Shown piece by piece: positions 53,566 to 61,943 of a DNA stretch of 64,000 nt (position 1 is the first letter of the stretch; every line of letters begins with the position of its first letter). The notes under the pieces were generated by a model. That model was not told the origin of the DNA, searched no databases, and saw only the letters and a list, made by a program, of their open reading frames with translations. Made by a program: the position numbers and the translations under genes. The DNA comes from Natrinema amylolyticum (GTDB lineage: Archaea > Halobacteriota > Halobacteria > Halobacteriales > Natrialbaceae). The DNA lies in NCBI RefSeq assembly GCF_020515625.1, contig NZ_JAIWPJ010000001.1:62001-126000 (forward strand), in the 5' to 3' direction.

Positions 53566-56500
53566 GGGTGTCATAGAATAGTTCGCACGCCCCTCCGCGA
53601 CTACTGATGAACGGTAAGTACAGGTGAAGGCGTTACCAGAGTAGCTATTGATCTATCCAATGGCTGTTAAAAATCGCGTGCTAAATACAGAGGATAGATT
53701 CAGAGCAGTGGCTCCCGTCAGCGGTGTCCTAAGGAGATCCTCACCTGACGCGAGACAGGGGCTGGATTCCGGAAGGAGAGCAACCCGCTATCTCGTGATA
53801 TCCAATCCACGACCGGTTCCGGACCCGGTCAATACACGATGAATTTTTCCTACCCGAGATGCATTACCGGTCATATGAGCGATCAAGCCGGTACTACAGA
53901 GGGCGGGTTTTGGGCGGACGCTACCGGCGAGCGCGCGCTCGATCGTTACTCGAAGCTGGTCAATATGGTAGACGACGGGATCTACCAACTCGATGCCGAG
54001 GGGCGGTTCGTCGCTGTCAACGACACCATTGTCGAGGTTACCGGCTACTCCCGGGAGGAGCTTCTCAACGAGTACGCGTCGCTTGTGCTCGCCGACGAGG
54101 ACGTCAGTCGTCTCCAGCGCGAAATCGACCGACGGCTCACCGACGACGACCGCCGGGACGATCCGATCGAATTCACGGCCCGGACAGCTGACGGCGACGC
54201 GATCCCGTGTGAACTGGAGTTACACCTACTCGTCGAGGACGGCGCGTTTCAGGGGTCCATAGGAGTCGTACGCGACATCACCGAACGCAGGCAGGTAGAA
54301 CGCGACCTCCAACAGGAACGTGATCTCCTCGAGGGGGTCGTGGAAACCAGCCCCGTGGGGATCGCGGTTGTCGACGCCGACGGCAAGGTAACGTTCGCCA
54401 ACGAGCACGCCGAGGAAATTTACGGTCGCTCTCGCGACGAACTCAGCCAGTTCTCCCACGACGACCCTCGCTTGGACCTCGTCGACGAGAACAGCGAGCC
54501 AGTCGAGAGGGGGGAAATGCCGTTCGACCGCGTAGTCACACAGGAAGAGGCGATACACGATCAGATCCTCGGCCTTCGCAGACCCTCTAGTGACCGCGTC
54601 TGGGTGTCAGTCAACGGCGCCCCGCAATGGAACGAAGACGATGAACTCGAACGGGCCGTGTTCGCCTTCGAGGATGTCACCGAGCAACGGGAGAACGAAC
54701 GCGAGCTTGAAAAGAGCGAGCGGCGGTACCGGACGCTCATTGAAAACTTCCCGAACGGAGCGGTGGGTATGTTCGATGAGAACATGCGGTACACCGCCGT
54801 TGGCGGACAGCTCCTGAAAAGTCTCGATATAGAGCCGGAGGACCGAATCGGGAGCACTATCCACGAACTCCATCCGGACGTCCTCGTCGAACAGATCGAG
54901 CCGTACTTCGCGGGGGCACTCGATGGAGAAGCCGATTCCTTCGAGATCGAGTTCGGGGGCCGACACCTCCACGCGCACGCTCTCCCCGTCAGAGACGCCA
55001 CAGACGAGGTATTCGCCGGCATGGTCGTCGTCAGGGACGTCACCGAGCGCAAAGAATACAAACGCGAGATCGAGCGGCACAACGAACAACTCGAGACCAT
55101 GTTCGAGGTGCTCCCGGTCGGTGTCGTCGTCGCAGAGGCCGACGGGCAGATCGTCGAGGCCAACGAGAACGCACACGACATCTGGGGCGGGGACGTATTC
55201 GACGCAGATTCTGTCGCCGAGTACGAACAGTACCCAGTGAGATGGGCCGAATCGGGTGACCGGGTCGAGCCTGAGGAGATGACCCTGGCTCGCGTGATCA
55301 ACGGCGAAGAGGTGGGCGAACCCGAAATCTTCGAGATCGAGACTGCTGATGGCGAGCGCCGCCTCGTCGAAGCGGAGGGCATGCCGATCCGAGACGAGAA
55401 CGGCGAGGTAGATCGCGGCGTCATCACCTTGAGCGACGTCACCGAGCGCATGGAGGCCCAGCGCCAACTCGAGGAATCTGAACGTCTCTACCGAACGCTC
55501 GCCGAGCACTTCCCGAACGGTGTCGTTGGCGTCTACGACCACGACCTTCGGTACACGCTGGCGGCGGGCGAGAAGGCCGGCGACCCAGCGCCCAGCGCAG
55601 AGGAGGGCCTGGGGACGCGAATGCCGGATCTCTACCCCGACGACGCCGTGGCCGACCTCGAACCGCTGTTCCGGGCCGCTATCGAGGACGGCGAAAGCGG
55701 GAGTATTGAAACCCAGGTTGTCGGTCGGCACTGGCGAGTGTGGGCCATGCCGCTACGGGACGGTGACGGCGATATCTTCGCCGGTCTGAGCTTCGCCCAA
55801 GATATCACCGAGCGCAAGCAGCGTGAACGCGAACTCGAACGGACGCTCGGCTTACTCGAGCGGACCGAGCGTATCGCGGACGTCGGCGGGTGGGAGATCG
55901 ACCCGAAGACCCAGGACGTGTTCTGGACCGACAACATCTTCGAACTGCTAGAGGTGCCCGGCGACGAGGAACCGCCGCTGGACGAGGCGCTGGACATGTA
56001 CCACGAGGAGGACAGGCCGCGGGTCGAGGCGGCCATCGAGGACGCGCTCGCCTCTGGCAATCCCTTCGACATCGAGGTACGGCTCCGGACCGCGGCCAGC
56101 AGTGAGGTGCGCTGGCTCCGGCTACAGGGAGTCCCGGAAACTGCCGACGGCGAGGTCGTCTCGTTCCGCGGTGCGGCCCAGGACATCACCGAGCGCAAAC
56201 AGCGCGAACAACAACTCGAAAAGCTGATCGAGAGACTCGAAGAATCGAATGAGCGCCTCGAACAGTTCGCCTACGCCGCATCGCACGACCTGCAAGAACC
56301 CCTGCGGATGGTGTCGAGCTACCTGCAGCTGATCGAACAGCGCTACGGGGACGCCCTTGACGAGGACGGCGAGGAATTCCTCGAGTTCGCGGTTGACGGC
56401 GCGGATCGGATGCGCAACATGATCGAGGGACTCCTCCAGTACTCCCGAGTCGAGACACAGGGCGACGACTTCGCGCCCGTCGATCTGGACGATGTTATCG

Positions 56501-57133
56501 CAGACGTCCACAACGATCTCCAGGTCCGGATCGAGGAGAACGACGCCGAGATAACCGCCGACGCGTTACCCGTCGTGGAGGGGGACGGCGGACAGTTACG
56601 CCAGGTGTTCCAGAACCTGCTTGACAACGCCATCGAGTATAGCAGCGACGGACCGCCCCGGGTTAATATCTCGGCCGAACGAAACGAGGGCCAGTGGGTT
56701 GTCTCGGTTAGCGACGAGGGGATCGGTATCGACCCATCCGACACCGACCGCGTCTTCGAGGTGTTCCAGAGCCTCCACGCGAATGACGAGCACACGGGGA
56801 CGGGAATCGGCCTCGCGCTGTGCGAGCGCATCATCGAGCGCCACGGTGGCGAGATATGGGTCGAGTCCGAGCCCGGCGAGGGAGCGACGTTTTCCTTTAC
56901 ACTCCCTGCGGCGAGTGACCAGAAGAGATAGGTTCGCTTTACCACCCGGTTTAATTTATTGGTTTGATACCGCCCACAGTGATGTGTACGCGCCCTGTAC
57001 TCCGTACACTCCTGTGGACTTAGTCCGTATCTGATAGAATCCTCGTTGGTCAGTGCGCACACCTACGTATCGGTTGGTTCTCCGAAATCGGAATGAAAAC
57101 AGCTCCATGAGAATCGTACTATGACACCCTCAT
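53562..57133. mobile_element. Module B: 3.6-kb inverted-end element carrying a PAS kinase
   Basis: ATGAGGGTGTCATAG at 53562-53576 and its exact complement at 57119-57133 are perfect 15-base inverted ends. Inside the ends lie conserved stretches also found in module A: left CACGCC, ACGGTAAGTACAGGTGAAG; right TATCGGTTGG, TGAAAACAGCTCCATGAGA. The only cargo is the histidine kinase gene. No transposase frame exists between the ends. Confidence 0.68.
53875..56931 (+). CDS. Six-PAS sensor histidine kinase, element-borne
   Basis: ATG 53875 (MSDQAGTTEGGFW) is chosen by likeness to the chromosomal kinase start MSDRGAVTG; 1018 residues. Six PAS units lie at about 20-145, 150-290, 293-405, 410-530, 535-645 and 655-780; the last is a PAS_3 type with GGWEIDPKTQDVFWTDNIFE. 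HisKA is at about 795-865 (H in AASHDLQEPLRM) and HATPase_c at about 900-1012 (FQNLLDNAIEYSS, DEGIGI, GTGIGLAL). No transmembrane segment. The kinase half is closely similar to that of the 2680-6042 gene. The receiver at 40894 is a possible partner. It fills module B alone. Confidence 0.9.
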   Translation: MSDQAGTTEGGFWADATGERALDRYSKLVNMVDDGIYQLDAEGRFVAVNDTIVEVTGYSREELLNEYASLVLADEDVSRLQREIDRRLTDDDRRDDPIEFTARTADGDAIPCELELHLLVEDGAFQGSIGVVRDITERRQVERDLQQERDLLEGVVETSPVGIAVVDADGKVTFANEHAEEIYGRSRDELSQFSHDDPRLDLVDENSEPVERGEMPFDRVVTQEEAIHDQILGLRRPSSDRVWVSVNGAPQWNEDDELERAVFAFEDVTEQRENERELEKSERRYRTLIENFPNGAVGMFDENMRYTAVGGQLLKSLDIEPEDRIGSTIHELHPDVLVEQIEPYFAGALDGEADSFEIEFGGRHLHAHALPVRDATDEVFAGMVVVRDVTERKEYKREIERHNEQLETMFEVLPVGVVVAEADGQIVEANENAHDIWGGDVFDADSVAEYEQYPVRWAESGDRVEPEEMTLARVINGEEVGEPEIFEIETADGERRLVEAEGMPIRDENGEVDRGVITLSDVTERMEAQRQLEESERLYRTLAEHFPNGVVGVYDHDLRYTLAAGEKAGDPAPSAEEGLGTRMPDLYPDDAVADLEPLFRAAIEDGESGSIETQVVGRHWRVWAMPLRDGDGDIFAGLSFAQDITERKQRERELERTLGLLERTERIADVGGWEIDPKTQDVFWTDNIFELLEVPGDEEPPLDEALDMYHEEDRPRVEAAIEDALASGNPFDIEVRLRTAASSEVRWLRLQGVPETADGEVVSFRGAAQDITERKQREQQLEKLIERLEESNERLEQFAYAASHDLQEPLRMVSSYLQLIEQRYGDALDEDGEEFLEFAVDGADRMRNMIEGLLQYSRVETQGDDFAPVDLDDVIADVHNDLQVRIEENDAEITADALPVVEGDGGQLRQVFQNLLDNAIEYSSDGPPRVNISAERNEGQWVVSVSDEGIGIDPSDTDRVFEVFQSLHANDEHTGTGIGLALCERIIERHGGEIWVESEPGEGATFSFTLPAASDQKR

Positions 57134-57174
57134 TGGATAGCTATCGCTAAGCGTCAAATCACCTTGAAAAGACC
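56932..57174. other. Right flank of module B
   Basis: No gene. AT-rich GTTTAATTTATTGGTTTG follows the kinase stop and may end transcription. The conserved right subterminal sequence is 57067-57133. Confidence 0.45.
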
Positions 57175-57699
57175 TCAAAAGGCCGCCCGGATGGGCGCAG
57201 GGGGATGGCCGCCGGACGGTATGGACAAGATCGGGATGGGTTGGGTGCTGGTTGGATCGTGTCGCGCGGTGGGGAACGCGACAGTGAATATGTTCACCCT
57301 GACCCATATCAACCCCGCTCCGATTCCAAGTATGTTGGAATCGTCCTCTTTCTGTAGCGAGGATCCTCTCCCTTCCAAGAGTGGCTCGCGAAGAACAGCG
57401 CCGACCTCGAGTTCATCTGGCCAGAGCGGTTTATCTTTCTTTGATTTTCTCCCTACTACACCATATCCAATGATTCCCCACTCTGTGTTATCGCTAAATT
57501 CGCGGTCTGTCCGAAAAAGGACAACATCTCCGATCGATAATTCGTCATACCGGGCTTCTAGACCTTCTCGCATTCCCCACAAGTTATGGCGATAGGCTGT
57601 GAGCCAATTCTCGGGATTTCCCATTGCTTGTTTGAACGTCAGATTCGCATTAGCGGTAGACAACATCTGTCCACCGGTAGAATCAGCTCTATCTGACAT
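57175..57699 (-). pseudogene. EVE/PUA-like domain gene with replaced C-terminus
   Basis: ATG 57699. Residues 1-135 look intact: LTFKQAMGNPENWLTAYRHN, LWGMREGLEARYDELSIGDV, VLFRTDREFSDNTEWGIIGY, then DDSNILGIGAGLIW. That is the beta-barrel pattern of EVE/PUA-type domains, which recognise modified bases and often accompany defence nucleases. From residue 136 on (VRVNIFTVAFPTARHD) the codons come from the 170-bp repeat also present at 50144-50310, so the native end has been lost. The chain is therefore called a truncated, possibly inactive copy. Confidence 0.55.
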
Positions 57700-57750
57700 T
57701 ATACTAGTCCGAGAAGCAGACAATGGTGATTAGTTTTCCGACACATGCTT

Positions 57751-57804
57751 GCATGCCCCTAAGGGGGCAGGGCAATTGCGCGGCGCGCAGAGCGCGCGCC
57801 GCGC
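57751..57804. other. Two tandem strong hairpins
   Basis: GCCCC-TAA-GGGGGC (57754-57768 region) is followed by GCGCGGCGCGC (57778-57788), loop AGAGC and GCGCGCCGCGC (57794-57804), a perfect 11-base stem. They lie in a gene-free 480 bases between the EVE-like gene and the membrane-protein gene. Terminator, replication or recombination site are all possible; nothing decides. Confidence 0.6.
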
Positions 57805-58179
57805 TAGCGAAAAGTCAGACTGGCCGATTCGAGACGGTACAACGGTGCTGCTCCAGCAGTAGGAGAGGATAGGACCTCGATAGCGAGTGTTGTCGAGTCC
57901 GCTTAGGAGGGAAGAGAATAGACTATGGCCGAGCGGTAAGTACAGGGACCGCATGTACCGCAATGACTATCGATCTCTCTGAAATCAATCAAAAACGCGG
58001 TACAAGACTTAGAGAATGTATTTATCACAGGAACAAATTTTCCCCAACCTAATTCAAATGAACCCACTGTTAGATAACTGGATATTCGGAGCGTGCTTCG
58101 TGCGTTCGAACGCCTGGGAAATCTCCTTCGCGGACTACGTGGGCGACCTGCGTAGTACGCGTTTGAATCTGGTAGTAGG

Positions 58180-59175
58180 TTAGCTAAGCATGAGCGGTCC
58201 CATTGAGAGAGTCTGTTTGGCGAGCGTCGCGAGCCGCAGGATGTAGGATGTGAACAGGAGAAATGGCAGCACTGAGATGGCAAACGCGGCGCTAACAACC
58301 CAGAGAACGCTCTCGATGCCGAGGAACGTGCCGGTGAACGTTGCCAGATCGACGAAGACGACCATCCCCCCAGAGACGGTGAGTGCAATCACTGCGGCAT
58401 ACAGGATGGCTCGTGAGAGTTTTACCAGCGCCCACTGGATGTAGAGATCCTTGATGTATTCGCGGACCACCCCGTACATCGTGAGCGCCTCGAGCAAATT
58501 TCTGAACGCGCTTCGTTCCTCGTCGGTGAGGGAATCTTCGTACTCCATCCCGAGCCGGCGAACGTCGTGCATCTTCCGATCGTAGTTGTAATCGAGCGCG
58601 GGCGATACGACGCCGAAGGTGCCGAAATCCGTGTCTTCGAGGAGGTTGCGTGCGTGATCGGCGTTCTCCAACAGGTCGGTGACGTACTCGTCCACTTTCT
58701 CGTAGACCTCCTTGTTTTCAGTCTCGGAGAGCGTGTCTCGCAGTGTCTTTGCTCGCTGTTCGCTCGTTTCGATAAGCGCATGGAGGTAGGCCGCTGGGTC
58801 GCCGGGTGTCGTCATCCCGAGGAGGCTGTCGGTGTTCTGGCGGAAATCCATCGTCGTGTCCATCCGACTACGCTGGCTCCCGAGCGAACCGATCTCCTGG
58901 GAGAGGACGAGCTGATTGATCGAGACGACGAGCGTCGTTCCCGTGATGATCGCGCCGACGAGACCGGCGAATACCGTCTCGACCATGTCGCTCGACTGCA
59001 TGGTCGAGTGCAACGATACCGGCTTCATCACGCCCCAGATCATAAACACGAGGAAGATCAGGAAAGCGAGCCCACCGGCGACGACCCACCGGTTGGCCCC
59101 GATCAGCAACCAGAACCAGTACTTGTTGACGTCCGTCCGCTCACGTAACGTGTTGTCCGTCGAGAGGTCATTCAT
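58180..59175 (-). CDS. Four-helix membrane protein with cytoplasmic helical domain
   Basis: ATG 59175 (MNDLSTDNTLRER); 331 residues. Two N-terminal helices (about 33-52, 68-92) are followed by a soluble helical stretch (about 95-225) with a signature FGTFGVVSPALDYNYDRKMH. Two C-terminal helices pack at about 245-270 and 280-315. The start overlaps the DUF4177 stop (ATGAATGA), so both are made together. Similar haloarchaeal proteins are annotated only as membrane proteins. Function unknown. Confidence 0.7.
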   Translation of the reverse strand: MNDLSTDNTLRERTDVNKYWFWLLIGANRWVVAGGLAFLIFLVFMIWGVMKPVSLHSTMQSSDMVETVFAGLVGAIITGTTLVVSINQLVLSQEIGSLGSQRSRMDTTMDFRQNTDSLLGMTTPGDPAAYLHALIETSEQRAKTLRDTLSETENKEVYEKVDEYVTDLLENADHARNLLEDTDFGTFGVVSPALDYNYDRKMHDVRRLGMEYEDSLTDEERSAFRNLLEALTMYGVVREYIKDLYIQWALVKLSRAILYAAVIALTVSGGMVVFVDLATFTGTFLGIESVLWVVSAAFAISVLPFLLFTSYILRLATLAKQTLSMGPLMLS

Positions 59176-59365
59176 GAGAAACTGGACGTTTGAACAGCAG
59201 TAGTTTCGTGCCGCCACCGTCGTAGCTGATCGTCTCTGCGAGTTCCCAGCCCTCTGCACCGAGGCGGTTGAGTTCGTCTGTTGGATCGACTGTCTCTCGC
59301 TTGGTCAATCCCTTTGGCGGTTCGAGTGTCTTGTATTCCCATTGCTGGTGCATTTCGGTACCCAT
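59168..59365 (-). CDS. DUF4177-type small protein
   Basis: 65 residues: WEYKTLEPPKGLTKRETVDP, then LNRLGAEGWELAETISYDGG and TKLLLFKRPVSHE. The GAEGWEL core with flanking W-EYK and LLLFKR strands is the DUF4177 signature. Members are small alpha/beta proteins of unknown role, often paired with membrane proteins as here. ATG 59365 or 59353 may be used. Confidence 0.85.
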   Translation of the reverse strand: MGTEMHQQWEYKTLEPPKGLTKRETVDPTDELNRLGAEGWELAETISYDGGGTKLLLFKRPVSHE

Positions 59366-59654
59366 GAGTTGATATCAGCACTCACGGTGATGACTCTGCT
59401 GACAGGCTGTTTCTCGTCGTGTAATGATTGAGAACGGAGCGGTGTGCTCATGCATTGTCGTCTATACTGCCTGGGGTTGTACGCCGACAGAATCCGAATT
59501 CCCGAATATGCACACGAGACGCGACTCGTCATGTGCATATCTCGAGTCGATCTCGTTTGAGACGGTATTCTTCTATGGATAGTAGACACGTTTCTCCGAT
59601 TTGGGGCCGAAATAGCCCGCTCAGTGAGTCGAAAAAGCTAGGATTTCGGGGGTC

Positions 59655-59825
59655 GTGTGTACGAGTATACGAATCAGAACCGACAGTGACTATGCGTACC
59701 GCCGAGACGCCATCGAACGCGCAGCCGACTTCTACGACTGTAACAAGACGAAAGCCGTGGTGAGTGCTTGTGACGACGTTCCGAAGGTCGACGCACTCGT
59801 GCTCGGTAGTACTATTTCTGATTGA
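59655..59825 (+). CDS. DUF7692-like small regulator, probably truncated
   Basis: GTG 59655 gives 56 residues: SIRIRTDSDYAYRRDAIERA, ADFYDCNKTKAVVSACDDVP, then a short KVDALVLGSTISD. The strand-helix-helix order with Asn/Lys-Thr-Lys-Ala-Val matches ribbon-helix-helix-like haloarchaeal proteins that I know under the name DUF7692. Usual members continue for 15-20 more residues after CDDVP, so this copy seems shortened by a frameshift. It lies 50 bases before the nuclease gene. Confidence 0.55.
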   Translation: MCTSIRIRTDSDYAYRRDAIERAADFYDCNKTKAVVSACDDVPKVDALVLGSTISD

Positions 59826-59875
59826 GATCCAGAGCAGCAATCAGCCTTTTGAACTATCAGCCGAGATGGGTAGTT

Positions 59876-61219
59876 ATGGAATGCCCCTCATGTGGGGACG
59901 AAATAGAAGAGGGCAGCGAGTTCTGTCGCTTCTGTGGCGAGGAACTACCTGCGGTCCCCGATGATTTCGACTTGAAGACCGAACTTCAGTCGATGGATGA
60001 TTACGAGTTCGAACACTTCGTCGCCGGTCTCTGGGAAAAGATGGGCTGGGATTGCGAGGTTTCGACAGCGTCGAACGACAAGGGAATCGACGTCCGAGCT
60101 CGAAAAACGGACCCATATGAACAAAAAGCACTGATTCAGGCGAAGCGCTATGGTGAGGGCAACAAGGTCGGTAGTCCCGATATCCAGCAGTACTCGAGCC
60201 TCAAGCATCAGGAACCCAACGTCGACAAAGTGATCATGGTGACGACGTCGTCGTACTCGAGAAACGCCGAGGAGTTAGCTAGCGACCTCAACGTAAAGCT
60301 GATTGGTGGTGACGATCTCGTTGACCTGGTTGATCAAGAAGGGGCCGAGGAACTGATCTCTGAGTATATCGATATTGAAACCGAGATTCCCGAACCGGAT
60401 ATCGAAGAGGAGAACGATAGTGCTGTACTGGAAGATAGTCAAAGAACAAGACCGACAGCGCCATCTGGGTTAGAAACAGAGACAACCGCGACTCATACGG
60501 ACAATAGTGATGTGCAGCTACCGGAAACCATCTGGTTAAAGGGTATTATCGGCTGTACAATCGGATTATGGATCGCAGGTATGGGGATGGGAACACTTCC
60601 GACAATAGTTGTCGATCCATTGTTATTCATCAGTTGGATTGGACTTCCAATCTGTCTCTATAAGGATTCACAAGCGACCCTCAAAGCTACGGAATGGCCA
60701 CAGCGGCGGAAGTACTATATCGGAATTGCTGTTCTACCAGGCTTTGGCCTCTTTATTGGCCCGGTATATCTGCTTGTTCGGTACGCAGTACACAAGGGAT
60801 ACAGTAGCAGTCAACAGACTATATCCCGCAATACAACTGCTAAAAAAGATAGTACTTCCGACAGAAAGAGTACGTCGACGGATCTCAGTGGTGTCGCTGC
60901 TAGATTAGGAGTTAACCATTATACAGATGCGACCGACCATGTAAAGAAGTTTAAACGTGAGGGCAAACATGACGCTGCTGAGGAGCTACTACTTTGGTGT
61001 ATAGACCAGGCAGAAGCTGAAGCAAGAGCAAAGAATTACTCGACACCACCGAAGTGGTACTACGAACACCTTGGAATTATTTACCGAAAAGATGGTCGCT
61101 ATGAGGATGAGCGTGCCCTTCTTGAGCGGTATATGTCTGTCTGCAGTAGTCTTGGTGGTGAGCCCCGGAAGGAACTCGTCGACCGACTTGAGCGCTCACA
61201 GGAGATGGCGGCGAAGTAG
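59876..61219 (+). CDS. Membrane-associated Mrr-like restriction endonuclease
   Basis: ATG 59876 (MECPSCGDEIEEGSEFCRFC) gives 447 residues. A zinc ribbon (2-22) is followed by a PD-(D/E)xK Mrr domain at 35-160: FEHFVAGLWEKMGWDCEV, then NDKGIDVRARKTDPYEQKAL and IQAKRYGEGNKVGSPDIQQY, with Asp, Gln and Lys of the active site (GID...QAK). Two helices near 225-265 and one near 282-305 follow, then a helical TPR-like tail (about 350-445). Mrr enzymes cut methylated DNA. Anchored to the membrane it may attack incoming DNA. Cleavage specificity is unknown. Confidence 0.82.
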   Translation: MECPSCGDEIEEGSEFCRFCGEELPAVPDDFDLKTELQSMDDYEFEHFVAGLWEKMGWDCEVSTASNDKGIDVRARKTDPYEQKALIQAKRYGEGNKVGSPDIQQYSSLKHQEPNVDKVIMVTTSSYSRNAEELASDLNVKLIGGDDLVDLVDQEGAEELISEYIDIETEIPEPDIEEENDSAVLEDSQRTRPTAPSGLETETTATHTDNSDVQLPETIWLKGIIGCTIGLWIAGMGMGTLPTIVVDPLLFISWIGLPICLYKDSQATLKATEWPQRRKYYIGIAVLPGFGLFIGPVYLLVRYAVHKGYSSSQQTISRNTTAKKDSTSDRKSTSTDLSGVAARLGVNHYTDATDHVKKFKREGKHDAAEELLLWCIDQAEAEARAKNYSTPPKWYYEHLGIIYRKDGRYEDERALLERYMSVCSSLGGEPRKELVDRLERSQEMAAK

Positions 61220-61943
61220 CAAACCCCAGCGACGACAGTATTGTCACGAATTTAGACATCTATATTGATATGAATCAACGGAAGCTACTCCTCGGAACCG
61301 GCACAACACTCTCGTAGCATTTCAAGTCACCACCGTCGATCACTTCATTTCGACCTTACAAGGGTTCGTCTGAAACCATATCGGAATTCCGGCTCTGAAG
61401 CCACTATTGGATGCTTACACAAATTGATCTCCGTCGACCCTGAATAGTCTAACTAGCCCAGGGGGTCGATGATTGGCCCCTTTAGTGGCGATGATGATAG
61501 GACGACGATGAGGACAAACTGACGGAGACATCGTCGACGATCGAGACGAAGTGCAGCGTTGATCACGACCAGCGTCGCGGCGACGCGAGCAGCGGGACGT
61601 CGTCACCCAGCCCTCGAGCAGCGGTCTCCCCTTGATCTACGAGCGTAACAATATCACCGATGGACGGGCAGGACCTCGAACACGTTATCGGCGTAATCAC
61701 AGTTCCAGAAACAGTACTCGATACCGAAGACTGAGATAATCAACCTAAGATGGGATCACAGGCCAGGTGGCTCTGATAGGATAGCGTATTTACAATCGTG
61801 CTTTTGATCTCCAAGGATGAATCAGGCGAATAGAATAGGATCCTCGAGTTCATAGAAAATGAAGAAGTACATACAGGGACGCATCTAGCCAGAAAAATAG
61901 TCAATACGCTACTCTACCTTGGTCAAGATACGGTGACACCTGA
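61220..61943. other. Decayed region with a lipoprotein start relic
   Basis: ATG 61270 opens MNQRKLLLGTGTTLS and stops at 61315-61317. This is the beginning of a lipoprotein signal like those at 32261 and 62477, so the rest of that gene has been lost. The remaining 600 bases show no intact frame. A CRISPR-repeat-like word lies at 61349-61378. Confidence 0.55.
61349..61378 (-). repeat. Solitary CRISPR-repeat-like sequence
   Basis: On the minus strand GTTTCAGACGAACCCTTGT equals the first 19 bases of the known 30-base haloarchaeal (Haloferax type) CRISPR repeat, followed by AAGGTCGAAATGAAG in place of the usual GGGATTGAAGC. No second copy at a spacer distance, so it is not an array. Confidence 0.6.

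Larger units (their letters stand above)
33077..57133. mobile_element. Integrated plasmid-like island, right end not identified
   Basis: Integrase, ribbon-helix-helix regulators, an Orc1/Cdc6 initiator, two ATGA-coupled operons of small proteins, repeats and AT-rich segments replace the chromosomal pattern from about 33.1 kb. No structural virus genes are seen, so an integrated plasmid or a mosaic of several insertions is more likely than a provirus. The right boundary given is only the last clear repeat boundary; the island may reach beyond the window, because 57-64 kb also has transfer-like content. I found no second copy of the left-end sequence. Confidence 0.45.

Noticed and set aside
33289-57133. 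Provirus interpretation of the island
   Set aside because: No capsid, spike, portal, terminase or packaging ATPase gene is recognisable; plasmid-type genes dominate.
57935-57960. A third copy of CGGTAAGTACAGG, possible end of a further module
   Set aside because: Only 13 bases match and no GTCATAG end or inverted partner is present.
58058-58183. 41-codon plus-strand frame MNPLLDNWIF...
   Set aside because: Overlaps the end of the membrane-protein gene, no promoter or family; may be chance.
61283-61450. CRISPR array around the solitary repeat
   Set aside because: No second repeat at 60-75 bases on either side.
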